NCBI GenBank assembly: GCA_903845195.1
Contig: CAIMWO010000040.1
Span: 1 to 64,000, forward strand
Direction: 5' to 3'
DNA from: an uncultured Phycisphaerales bacterium
GTDB lineage: Bacteria; Planctomycetota; Phycisphaerae; WQYP01
DNA: 64,000 bases
The notes below the pieces were generated by a model. That model was not told the DNA's origin. It was given only the letters and a program-made list of their open reading frames with translations, and did not search any database. How positions within the stretch are numbered: position 1 is the first letter of the stretch; every line of letters starts with the position of its first letter. Of the stretch, positions 39,559 to 47,861 are shown piece after piece. Both the position numbers and the translations under genes were made by a program.

Positions 39559-40509
39559 TCACTCCTTCACCAACGTCCAGCTCGCATCCGGGTTGTACTC
39601 CGTGATCTTCTTCGCCGCATCGCTCGTCTCCTGCCCCAGGTCTTTCTGATAGATCTTCCCCTGGTGATTCACGATGAACGTCATCACCCCCGAATTGCCG
39701 TATTGTGCCGGCCACGCCACCAGGGCGAATCCCGCGATCATGTTCCCATTGATCACGTAGTCATACTTGCCGCCTGGCGCCGCCGCTCCCTGCTTCTTCA
39801 GAATATGATAGTAGTACCCGTGGAACGGCTGCCGCCCGCTGCCCTTCTTGAACGTATATCCTTCCTGCGACGCCTGCGCCATCATCGGCCCGAACGGGCT
39901 CTGCTGCTCCCCCGGCTTCGTTTCCCAATACAATCCGTCCTGAGCCCCCGGCGTGCTCAGAAAATGTTGCGCATACTTCAGCACGCCCGATCCGTCGCGC
40001 TCCACGCTGGCATACTCCCGCTGCGCCTGCAGATACACTTTGCATTCGTTGATCACCGCCAGCTCATCGTGCCCGATCCGCCGCGTCAGAATTTCCTGCT
40101 TCCCCGCCGCCGTGTCGAAGTACCATTTCCCGGCGGCATTCTTCACCACGGGAATCGGAAACGGCCAATCCTTCACGCCGATATGCAAAATGCTCGTGCT
40201 ATCGTCTTTCTTCTCCAGGCGATTCTGCTCCGTGGCAATCCGCCCCAGCGCCTCGAATCCCCGCGCATCCTCCACCTTGTCCCCCGAGAGCAACTGCTTC
40301 GACACCGGGCCCAGAATCTTGTCCACCTGCCCATGATCCTGCGCCTTGGCGGCCGCCAGCAACGCCTCTACCGCCGCTCCATCGGAATCAAATACCGTTT
40401 GCTCATCCCACGGCTGACCGCCTACCTGCACGGCCGCCGTCTGCGTCCCAACGCAACCCGCCAGCGCCACGAGCAAAACGATTCCCACGCCTCGCCAGAC
40501 ATTCTTCAT
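39559..40509 (-). CDS. DUF2950 domain lipoprotein
   Basis: Lipobox LVALAGC; DWPFPIPVVKNAAGKWYFDTAAGKQEILTRRIGHDELAVI; GYYYHILKKQG; NSGVMTFIVNHQGKIYQKDLG. Confidence 0.9.
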   Translation of the reverse strand: MKNVWRGVGIVLLVALAGCVGTQTAAVQVGGQPWDEQTVFDSDGAAVEALLAAAKAQDHGQVDKILGPVSKQLLSGDKVEDARGFEALGRIATEQNRLEKKDDSTSILHIGVKDWPFPIPVVKNAAGKWYFDTAAGKQEILTRRIGHDELAVINECKVYLQAQREYASVERDGSGVLKYAQHFLSTPGAQDGLYWETKPGEQQSPFGPMMAQASQEGYTFKKGSGRQPFHGYYYHILKKQGAAAPGGKYDYVINGNMIAGFALVAWPAQYGNSGVMTFIVNHQGKIYQKDLGQETSDAAKKITEYNPDASWTLVKE

Positions 40510-40584
40510 ATTCGCAACTCGCTTTCCCATAGCCATAGCATTCTGTCTTCGTGTTTTCGTGATGAACATTCCTGCCATTCCGAC

Positions 40585-41790
40585 TCAGTGTCCGTGCCTG
40601 TCGCGGTCAGGATGGCCCATCTTCTGCGGACCATTTTGCGGAACGACCTGCGCCGGCACTGGCGGCGGCGCGTGCGGTGGTTCATGCGGCGACTCATGAA
40701 CATTCGGTCGGCTCGCCCGGCCGCGTTCCACCTCATGCTGCACATCCGCGCGGTTCTCATACCCGCCGAAAACATGCAGCTCCGGCGTATTCGCCTGCAC
40801 CGAACCCGTGACCTGCCCCCCGTGTACCTGCACCGTCACGCCCGTCTGTGCCGGCCAGCCGCGCCGGTCGTCGTCGCGCCGGATCATCGTCGCCGGCAGC
40901 CGTGGCGTAGCCTTCACGGGATCGTGCGCCCACGGCCTCACGACCACGCGCTCCACATGCACGTCTCGCGCGCGTTCCCGCTCCCGTACATCCCGCTCAA
41001 AAACAATTCGATTCCCCTCGTAGCGCCAGTCGCGATGCCACCCGCCGCCCACAGCCACCCAATGATCGTGCCAGTCAATATCATTGTTCAGCCATACGCC
41101 GATCGCAAAACCGCTCCCAAACGAAATGAATGATGCCACCGCCACCCGCGGATGCCCGATCCACGGCCGCTGCACAAATATCACCTGCGGATCGTACACC
41201 GGCACGTACAGCACCAGCGGATTCACCGGCACAATGCGAATGCCATCATCCGCTGCCAGCACCTCCTGCTGCTGCGTGTTCAGCAGCGCCCCAGAGGCCT
41301 GCGCCTGCACGCGCAGCCGCTGAATCGACGCCATCACGTCCGCCTGCTGATTCACAAATGCCGCCCCCAGCGTCTGCGTCCATTCCAGGTTGTCGCTCAT
41401 CGTCTGCAGCACCGAGGGGTAATGCGCCAAGGCCATCACCGATGGGTCCCAGTTCTGCCGTGCAAAATCCGCGTCCGTCGCCTGCGGATACGCCCGCACG
41501 AAACGCGCCGCCGTCACGACCTCCAGCGGATAAGTCGCTGCCGGAAGAATCTGCGCCAGCAGCGGGTCCGGATAGAGCGCGATCGACATCATCAACTGAT
41601 CGATTTGTTCATCCATCAGCCGATCCGCCACCGCCGTCTGCGCCACCACCGGCGGCGAAGAGTACACTGGCGCACTGCCGTACGGAACATAGGTCTGCGC
41701 CGCCGCGCTCTGCGCACACGCACCTGCAGCCGCCAACACCATCGCCGCCGAAATACCGCGGCCCAATGCCACCCTGCTGATCGCTGACAT
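40585..41790 (-). CDS. DUF3300 domain protein (second copy)
   Basis: LMDEQIDQLMMSIALYPDPLLAQILPAATYPLEVV..LQTMSDNLEWTQTLGAAFVNQQADVMASIQRLR. Confidence 0.9.
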   Translation of the reverse strand: MSAISRVALGRGISAAMVLAAAGACAQSAAAQTYVPYGSAPVYSSPPVVAQTAVADRLMDEQIDQLMMSIALYPDPLLAQILPAATYPLEVVTAARFVRAYPQATDADFARQNWDPSVMALAHYPSVLQTMSDNLEWTQTLGAAFVNQQADVMASIQRLRVQAQASGALLNTQQQEVLAADDGIRIVPVNPLVLYVPVYDPQVIFVQRPWIGHPRVAVASFISFGSGFAIGVWLNNDIDWHDHWVAVGGGWHRDWRYEGNRIVFERDVRERERARDVHVERVVVRPWAHDPVKATPRLPATMIRRDDDRRGWPAQTGVTVQVHGGQVTGSVQANTPELHVFGGYENRADVQHEVERGRASRPNVHESPHEPPHAPPPVPAQVVPQNGPQKMGHPDRDRHGH

Positions 41791-41950
41791 TCGTTCTCCT
41801 CTTCGCCAGATGCTCGCCGCGGATCTTTCGCGGCCTAATTACCCGACACCTCAACCGCCCCTTGGTGAGTTCACCCATCCCATGATCATATACCTGTCAA
41901 CGCGTCAAACCCCGCCAAGTTCCGCGATTCCCCCTTCCTCCTCCTCCCGC

Positions 41951-41988
41951 AAAAACACAGAAACCCGCAAGATCCTTCTCGCGGGTTC
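41951..41988 (-). terminator. intrinsic terminator downstream of fab cluster (minus strand)
   Basis: Minus strand AACCCGC-gagaaggatctt-GCGGGTT followed by TCTGTGTTTTTG. Confidence 0.7.
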
Positions 41989-42037
41989 CTCCTACGCACA
42001 AAAATAAAAGGACGGACTAACGGCCAGCGGCCGCTCG

Positions 42038-43291
42038 TCAGACCTTCCCCACCAGCAAACTCGTGTTATGCCCGCCGAATCCAAAGGAATTCGACATCGC
42101 ATACTTCACTTGGGCCTGCCGCGCCACCAGTGGCACGTAATCCAGATCGCACCCGTGCTCCAAGTCCGGCTCTTCCAGATTGATCGTCGGCGGCAGCACG
42201 CCGCGCGACAGCGCCAGTGCCGTAATCACCATTTCGATCCCACCCGATGCCCCCAGCGAGTGTCCCAGCGCCGACTTCGTCGAGCTGATCGCCACTTTCT
42301 TGGCCGCCGCGCCGAACACCACCTTGACCGCCCGGGTCTCGGCCGCATCGCCCAGGTCCGTCGACGTCCCGTGGGCGTTGATATATCCGACCTGTTCCGG
42401 ATTGATTCCTGCTTCTTTGATCGCTTTGGCCATCGCTGCGGCGGCACCCGCGCCATTTTCGTCCGGCGCCGTAATGTGACAGCCGTCGCCCGTCGCGCCG
42501 ACCCCCACCACTTCGCCGTAAATCTTCGCGCCGCGCGCCTTGGCGTGTTCAAATTCTTCCAGCACCACCACTCCGGCGCCTTCCGACATCACAAACCCGT
42601 CGCGGTTCTTATCCCACGGGCGGCTGGCCTTGGTCGGCGCATCGTTCCGCGTGGAAAGCGCCCGCAATGCACAGAATGCTGCCAGACCCAGCTTGGTCAT
42701 GGCCGCTTCAGAGCCGCCCGCCAGCATCACGTCCGCATCATCATATTGAATCGTTTTGTAGGCATCGATGATCGCGTTGCCCGCCGTCGCGCACGCCGTG
42801 GCCGTCGCCGAGATCGGCCCCTTCAGCCCCCATTGAATCGACAGATTGCCCGCACATGCATTGACCATCAGCTTCGGCACCGTGAACGGGCTCACCCGCC
42901 GCACGCCCTTGGCCAGCAGCACATCGTATTCCTGCTCCATCGTCTCGATGCCCCCGATCCCCGATCCGACGATCACCCCTGCCCGATCCCGGTTCACCTT
43001 CGAAAAATCAATCCCCGAATCCTGCACCGCATGCATCCCGGCGCACAACCCGTACAGCGAAAACCGATCCAGCCGCCGGATTTCCTTGGGCTCCAGCAGC
43101 TTCGTCGGGTCAAAATCGTCTGCCGTGATTTCCCCCCCGATCCGCACCGGATAATTCTCGATCCCCTGGATCCGGCTCAACGTCTTGATCCCGCTGTGGC
43201 CCTCCAGCAGGCGGTTCCAGAATGGCTCCAGGTCCTCGCCCAGTGGCGTAACCACCCCCAGGCCCGTAATGACAACGCGACGTTTGGCCAT
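42038..43291 (-). CDS. fabF: beta-ketoacyl-ACP synthase II
   Basis: KRRVVITGLGVVTPLG, ATACATAGNAIIDAYKTIQ, INAHGTSTDLGDAAE, STKSALGHSLGASGG, SNSFGFGGHN. Confidence 0.96.
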   Translation of the reverse strand: MAKRRVVITGLGVVTPLGEDLEPFWNRLLEGHSGIKTLSRIQGIENYPVRIGGEITADDFDPTKLLEPKEIRRLDRFSLYGLCAGMHAVQDSGIDFSKVNRDRAGVIVGSGIGGIETMEQEYDVLLAKGVRRVSPFTVPKLMVNACAGNLSIQWGLKGPISATATACATAGNAIIDAYKTIQYDDADVMLAGGSEAAMTKLGLAAFCALRALSTRNDAPTKASRPWDKNRDGFVMSEGAGVVVLEEFEHAKARGAKIYGEVVGVGATGDGCHITAPDENGAGAAAAMAKAIKEAGINPEQVGYINAHGTSTDLGDAAETRAVKVVFGAAAKKVAISSTKSALGHSLGASGGIEMVITALALSRGVLPPTINLEEPDLEHGCDLDYVPLVARQAQVKYAMSNSFGFGGHNTSLLVGKV

Positions 43292-43383
43292 GATCTTCGA
43301 AGAAGAAAAAAGCAAGACAACAGAAGCAAGAAGGGCGTTACCGCACGGCTTCTTGCTTCTTGCGTCTTGCTTCCTGCTTCCGC

Positions 43384-43647
43384 TTACTCCTGCGTCTTCT
43401 GCTTGGCTGCTACCGACTTGATGTAGTCGATCGCCTGCCCGACGGTCTGAATCTTCTCGGCTTCTTCATCCGGAATGGACATTTCGAATTCGTCTTCGAA
43501 TTCCATCACCAGCTCGACCGTGTCGAGGCTGTCCGCATTGAGGTCGTTGATGAAGCTCGTGTCGCGGGTGATTTCCGCTTTGTCCACGCCCATCTGCTCG
43601 GCCACGATGTCGATAACCTTCTGCTCGATTTCGTCGATTTCAGCCAT
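43384..43647 (-). CDS. acpP: acyl carrier protein
   Basis: [45 protein letters not shown] (DSL phosphopantetheine site). Confidence 0.97.
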   Translation of the reverse strand: MAEIDEIEQKVIDIVAEQMGVDKAEITRDTSFINDLNADSLDTVELVMEFEDEFEMSIPDEEAEKIQTVGQAIDYIKSVAAKQKTQE

Positions 43648-43792
43648 GTGTTCTGGCCTCCTGATCCTATGAGTTCCAATCGGTATAAATGGGCTCAATC
43701 ACCCAAGATAGAGACCCGATAGCCTACCCAATCCTGTCCACTTTGGCAAACGACTCTGACAACTGGCCACTGGCCACTGACAACTGACCGCC

Positions 43793-44533
43793 TCACATCG
43801 TCATCCCGCCGTCCACTGCGATCACCTGCCCGGTAATGTAGCCGGCCTTGTCGCTGGCCAGAAATGCCACCATCGCCGCGATGTCCTTCGTCTCGCCGAA
43901 GCGACGCAACGGAATGATCTCCAGCACCTTCTCCTTGATCTGCGGCGGCAGCACGTCCGTCATGTCCGTAGTGATGAATCCCGGCGCCACGCAATTCGCC
44001 GTCACCTGCTTGCCTGCAAGCTCCCGCGCAATCGACTTGGTCATCCCGATCAGCCCCGCCTTCGAGGCCGCATAATTCACCTGCCCGGCATTGCCGATCA
44101 TCCCCGCCACCGAACTGATATTGATAATCCGCCCCCATTTCGCCCGGATCATCGTCCGCGTCGCCGCCCGGCACGACACAAACGCCGACTTCAAATTCGT
44201 GTTCAGCACATCATCCCAATCCTTGTCTTCCATCCGCATGAACAGCCCGTCGCGCGTGATCCCCGCATTATTCACCAGCACGTCCATCCGGCCATGTTTC
44301 TCGATCGCCTTCTCAATGCTCGCCGTCAGTGCCGCGGAATCCGCGATATCCACCGCCTCGGCCTCCACGCTCCCACCCTTCTCCGCCGCCGCCTTCACTA
44401 CCCCCTCCAGTTTTTCCTTGTTCCGCGCCACCGCGACGACATGAAACCCGTCCGCCGCCAGCGCCAGCACAATCGCCTCACCGATCCCCCGCGATCCCCC
44501 CGTCACATACGCCACCCGCTTCTCATTCGCCAT
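43793..44533 (-). CDS. fabG: 3-oxoacyl-ACP reductase
   Basis: YVTGGSRGIGEAI, NNAGITRDGLFMRM, YAASKAGLIGMTKSIAREL, GYITGQVIAVDGGMTM. Confidence 0.96.
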   Translation of the reverse strand: MANEKRVAYVTGGSRGIGEAIVLALAADGFHVVAVARNKEKLEGVVKAAAEKGGSVEAEAVDIADSAALTASIEKAIEKHGRMDVLVNNAGITRDGLFMRMEDKDWDDVLNTNLKSAFVSCRAATRTMIRAKWGRIINISSVAGMIGNAGQVNYAASKAGLIGMTKSIARELAGKQVTANCVAPGFITTDMTDVLPPQIKEKVLEIIPLRRFGETKDIAAMVAFLASDKAGYITGQVIAVDGGMTM

Positions 44534-44582
44534 ATGAAATTCCTTCTCTCAATAATCTTCGTGGTCTTCGTGGTTACGTCTC

Positions 44583-45506
44583 TCACGTCGCCGTAGTCGT
44601 CAACCCTTCCGTCGTCGCATACGTCTCCACCGGCGCTCGCCGGTCGATTTTCTTCATCATCCCCGTCAGCGTCCGACCCGGGCCCACCTCCACCCAGTTC
44701 GTCACGCCCAACCCCCGCAGCGTCTCAATCCCCTGGCACCACCGCACCGGAGAAACCACCTGGTCCACCAGCAACGCCTTGATCGATTCCGTATCCCCGT
44801 GCACCTTGCCCGTCACGTTGCTGATCACCGGCACCCGGCCCGTTGTGAACCGCACCCCCGCCAGCACCTCTTTCATCTGCTCCGCCGCACTCTGCATGAA
44901 CGGCGAATGAAACGCCCCCGCCACCTTCAGCGGAATGCTCCGGCATCCCTTCGCCTCGGCAATCTTCGCCGCGCGCTCACACGCCCCGATCGCCCCGCTC
45001 AGCACAATCTGCCCCGGCGTGTTGTAATTCGCCGGCACGATCACTTCGCCCTGCCCCGCCTCCGCACAGATCGCCGCCGCCGTCGGTTCATCGGCCCCCA
45101 ATAGCGCGAGCATCGTGCTCGGCCCGGCCTCCGCCGCCGCCTGCATCAACTGCCCGCGCGCCCGCACAATCTTCAACCCGTCCTCAAACGAAAACACCCC
45201 CGCGATGTGCAATGCCGTGTACTCGCCCAGCGATAACCCGGCAGCAAACTCCGGCGCCTTGGCCTTGCCCAACTCCAGCAACGTCTCCCAGATCGCCGCA
45301 CTGGTCACAAATATCGCCGCCTGCGCCACATCCGTCTTGTTTAGTTGTTCTTCCGGCCCTTCAAAGCAAATTTTCGATAGCGAAAACCCCAGCGCCCGAT
45401 CCGCCTGGTCGTACACCCGCCGCGCCACGCCGAACCCGGCATAAAAATCCTTCCCCATCCCCACATGCTGGGCGCCTTGACCGGGACATAAGAGAGCCGT
45501 GCTCAT
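44583..45506 (-). CDS. fabD: malonyl-CoA:ACP S-malonyltransferase
   Basis: LLCPGQGAQHVGMGK, AAGLSLGEYTALHIAG, KVAGAFHSPFM, PVISNVTGKVH, VEVGPGRTLTG. Confidence 0.96.
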   Translation of the reverse strand: MSTALLCPGQGAQHVGMGKDFYAGFGVARRVYDQADRALGFSLSKICFEGPEEQLNKTDVAQAAIFVTSAAIWETLLELGKAKAPEFAAGLSLGEYTALHIAGVFSFEDGLKIVRARGQLMQAAAEAGPSTMLALLGADEPTAAAICAEAGQGEVIVPANYNTPGQIVLSGAIGACERAAKIAEAKGCRSIPLKVAGAFHSPFMQSAAEQMKEVLAGVRFTTGRVPVISNVTGKVHGDTESIKALLVDQVVSPVRWCQGIETLRGLGVTNWVEVGPGRTLTGMMKKIDRRAPVETYATTEGLTTTAT

Positions 45507-45612
45507 CGTGTACATATTCCTTGTGAAAAAGGCTCAAGGTCCAATTTTCAATTTTCAAGATCCGAGACAATCCTTTGGTCTTTGAAACTTGAAAATTGAT
45601 AATTGAAACTTC

Positions 45613-46605
45613 TTACAGCTTAACCGTCACGCCCGCCCACGTCAGCCCCGCGCCGAAGCCCACCATGATGATCCAGTCGCCCGGCCCGCAGCGCCCGGCC
45701 TTCATCGCCTCGTCCAGCGCGATCGGCACGCTCGCCGCACTCGTGTTCCCGTAACGGTCGATGTTCACGAACACCTTGTCCTTCGGGAATCCCATCTTTT
45801 CCGTCGCAGAATCGATGATCCGCTGATTCACCTGGTGCGGCACCACCAATTTCACCGTGTCCGCCGTCAGCCCGCACGATTCCATCGATAACCGCAGGCT
45901 CTCGGTCATCTGGTGCACCGCGAACTTGTACACCTCGCGGCCGTTCATCTTCAAATAATGCTGCCGGGTGTTCACCGTCTCGGCCGTCGCCGGGTTGCGC
46001 GACCCGCCCGCCGGAATCGAGATGAAATGCCAGCCGTGCCCGTTGGCCCCCAGGTTGAACGCCTGCACGCCGCGGGTCGGATCGTCCGATGCGCTCAGCA
46101 CCGCCGCCCCTGCCCCGTCGCCGAACAGAATGCACGTGTTGCGATCCGTGTAATCGATAATCTTGGAAAGTGTCTCCGCCCCGATCACCAGCACATGCTT
46201 GTACGCCCCGTTCTGGATGAATTGCGCCCCCGTCGCCAGTGCATAGACAAACCCCGAACAGGCCGCGTTGATGTCGAACGCCCCGATGTGCTTCTCGATC
46301 CCCAATTCATGCTGCACGATGCACGCCGTGCCCGGCGTCTGAAATTCCGGCGTCAACGTGCCGACGATGATCAGGTCGATGTCCTGTGGTGACAGTTTGG
46401 CCGATTCGAGCGCGCGCTTGGCCGCCAGAACCGCCAGGCTGGCCGTAGTTTCGCCCGGCGAAACGATCCGCCGCTCGCGCATCCCCGTCCGCTGGAAGAT
46501 CCACTCATCGCTGGTCTCGACCATTTTTTCGAGGTCAGCATTGGTCAACCGCTTTTCGGGCAGTGCACATCCGGTCCCGGCAATGATGGCGCCAAATTGA
46601 GGCAT
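45613..46605 (-). CDS. fabH: beta-ketoacyl-ACP synthase III
   Basis: AIIAGTGCALPEKRLTN, SDEWIFQRTGMRERR, FDINAACSGFVYALATG, VVPHQVNQRIID, DRYGNTSAASVPIALDEA. Confidence 0.96.
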   Translation of the reverse strand: MPQFGAIIAGTGCALPEKRLTNADLEKMVETSDEWIFQRTGMRERRIVSPGETTASLAVLAAKRALESAKLSPQDIDLIIVGTLTPEFQTPGTACIVQHELGIEKHIGAFDINAACSGFVYALATGAQFIQNGAYKHVLVIGAETLSKIIDYTDRNTCILFGDGAGAAVLSASDDPTRGVQAFNLGANGHGWHFISIPAGGSRNPATAETVNTRQHYLKMNGREVYKFAVHQMTESLRLSMESCGLTADTVKLVVPHQVNQRIIDSATEKMGFPKDKVFVNIDRYGNTSAASVPIALDEAMKAGRCGPGDWIIMVGFGAGLTWAGVTVKL

Positions 46606-46757
46606 TTCGCAGCCACTCCATGAAAAAAGGCCAAGAATATCCACAATAAACCCAGTAGACGCAAGATGCAAACGCCCCCAAGTCGTCACTCGCCATCACC
46701 CACAACCCCGGGATCATGATGACCGAGGACCGAAGAATCGCCTCAGCGATCACCCCC

Positions 46758-46791
46758 GATTCTGAATTTTGAATTCCGAATTCTGAATTTA
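46758..46791. repeat. stutter repeat family A (second copy, reverse orientation)
   Basis: gattctgaattttgaattccgaattctgaattta; reverse complement matches 9872..9904. Confidence 0.7.
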
Positions 46792-46887
46792 CCCAGCTTC
46801 GGCGATACACTAGGCGATACACTATTGGATCGGAATGCCCCAAACGCCCCGAATCAAATAGAGATCAGATATTGAGAGGAAGCCGCC

Positions 46888-47028
46888 ATGTCGAAAGAAA
46901 CGCCCAAGCCCATGACCGTCCGCGACCGCCTGAAGAGCAAGCCCAAAGAAAAGACCAAGCCCAAGTCCCAGGAAAAACGCATCCCCAACGCCATCGGCAA
47001 GCTCACCGGGAACCGCTCGCATTGGTGA
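46888..47028 (+). CDS. candidate 46-aa basic small protein
   Basis: Below the ORF-track cutoff: MSKETPKPMTVRDRLKSKPKEKTKPKSQEKRIPNAIGKLTGNRSHW*; gaggaa ahead of ATG. Confidence 0.45.
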   Translation: MSKETPKPMTVRDRLKSKPKEKTKPKSQEKRIPNAIGKLTGNRSHW

Positions 47029-47216
47029 GACGGGTGCTCAATCGCCGGGGGCGGTTAAGACGGCGGCAGCGGAACAGGAATTCCGGCTGGGCCGGGGCGG
47101 GGGGGGGTGACACTTCTATTTCAGCCAGACGGTCGCCTCACGCGAATTTTGCGGGCGCCATTCGTGCTGCTATACTTTGACCTCCAAACGATGGGGCATA
47201 TAAAAGGGTCTTATAC

Positions 47217-47750
47217 ATGGCGATCAATCACCCGGCCGCAGCCAAGCTCAAAGAGAAATTCCCGAACGTCAAGTTCACCGGAACGGAGTTCAAGGGCGAC
47301 GTGCAGATCGTCGTGCCCAAAGAGCACCTTCTGGAAGTGATCAAATATCTGAAGGACGATGCTTCGCTCAACTACAACATGGTCAGCGACATTTCCTGCG
47401 TCGATTATCTGAATTATCCCGGAGCGCCGGCCAATGGGCGCTTCGGTTTGGTGTACGTTTTGAATTCGATCGCGATGGGCGGGGGCGATGGCACGCCGCG
47501 GCTGATTCTGCGGGTGTTCGTCGATGAGCCGGGGCTGGAAGTCGATTCCCTGGTGCCGCTGTACGCCGGGGCCGAATGGCTGGAACGTGAAGTTTACGAC
47601 ATGTTCGGCGTCAAGTTCCGCGGCCATCCGGATCTGCGGCGAATCCTCACCTGGGACGGCTTCAAAGCCCATCCCCTGCGGAAAGATTACCCCGTCACCG
47701 GCCGCGGCGAACGCGAAGAATATCCCATCCTCTCCCGCGACTCGGCGTAA
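47217..47750 (+). CDS. nuoC: NADH-quinone oxidoreductase subunit C
   Basis: YNMVSDISCVDYL, VPLYAGAEWLEREVYDMFGVKFRGHPDLRRILTWDGFKAHPLRKDYPVTGRGERE. Confidence 0.94.
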   Translation: MAINHPAAAKLKEKFPNVKFTGTEFKGDVQIVVPKEHLLEVIKYLKDDASLNYNMVSDISCVDYLNYPGAPANGRFGLVYVLNSIAMGGGDGTPRLILRVFVDEPGLEVDSLVPLYAGAEWLEREVYDMFGVKFRGHPDLRRILTWDGFKAHPLRKDYPVTGRGEREEYPILSRDSA

Positions 47751-47758
47751 CGACCTAA

Positions 47759-47861
47759 TAGAAAATGTAAAATAGAAAATAGAAAAAGCTGATGCCTCGG
47801 TGGAAATTCCCAACGCGGCGACAGCCCATTTTTCTATTTTACATTTCCTGTTTTCTATTTC
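47759..47861. repeat. stutter repeat family B, inverted pair (possible bidirectional terminator)
   Basis: AAATGTAAAATAGAAAA (47763-47779) / TTTTCTATTTTACATTT (47830-47846), 17-bp perfect complement between convergent nuoC and lepB. Confidence 0.75.

Noticed and set aside
39664-41133. 489-aa plus-strand ORF spanning DUF2950 and DUF3300
   Set aside because: Antisense to two recognised CDSs and crosses their boundary
42068-43426. 452-aa plus-strand ORF over fabF
   Set aside because: Antisense shadow of fabF
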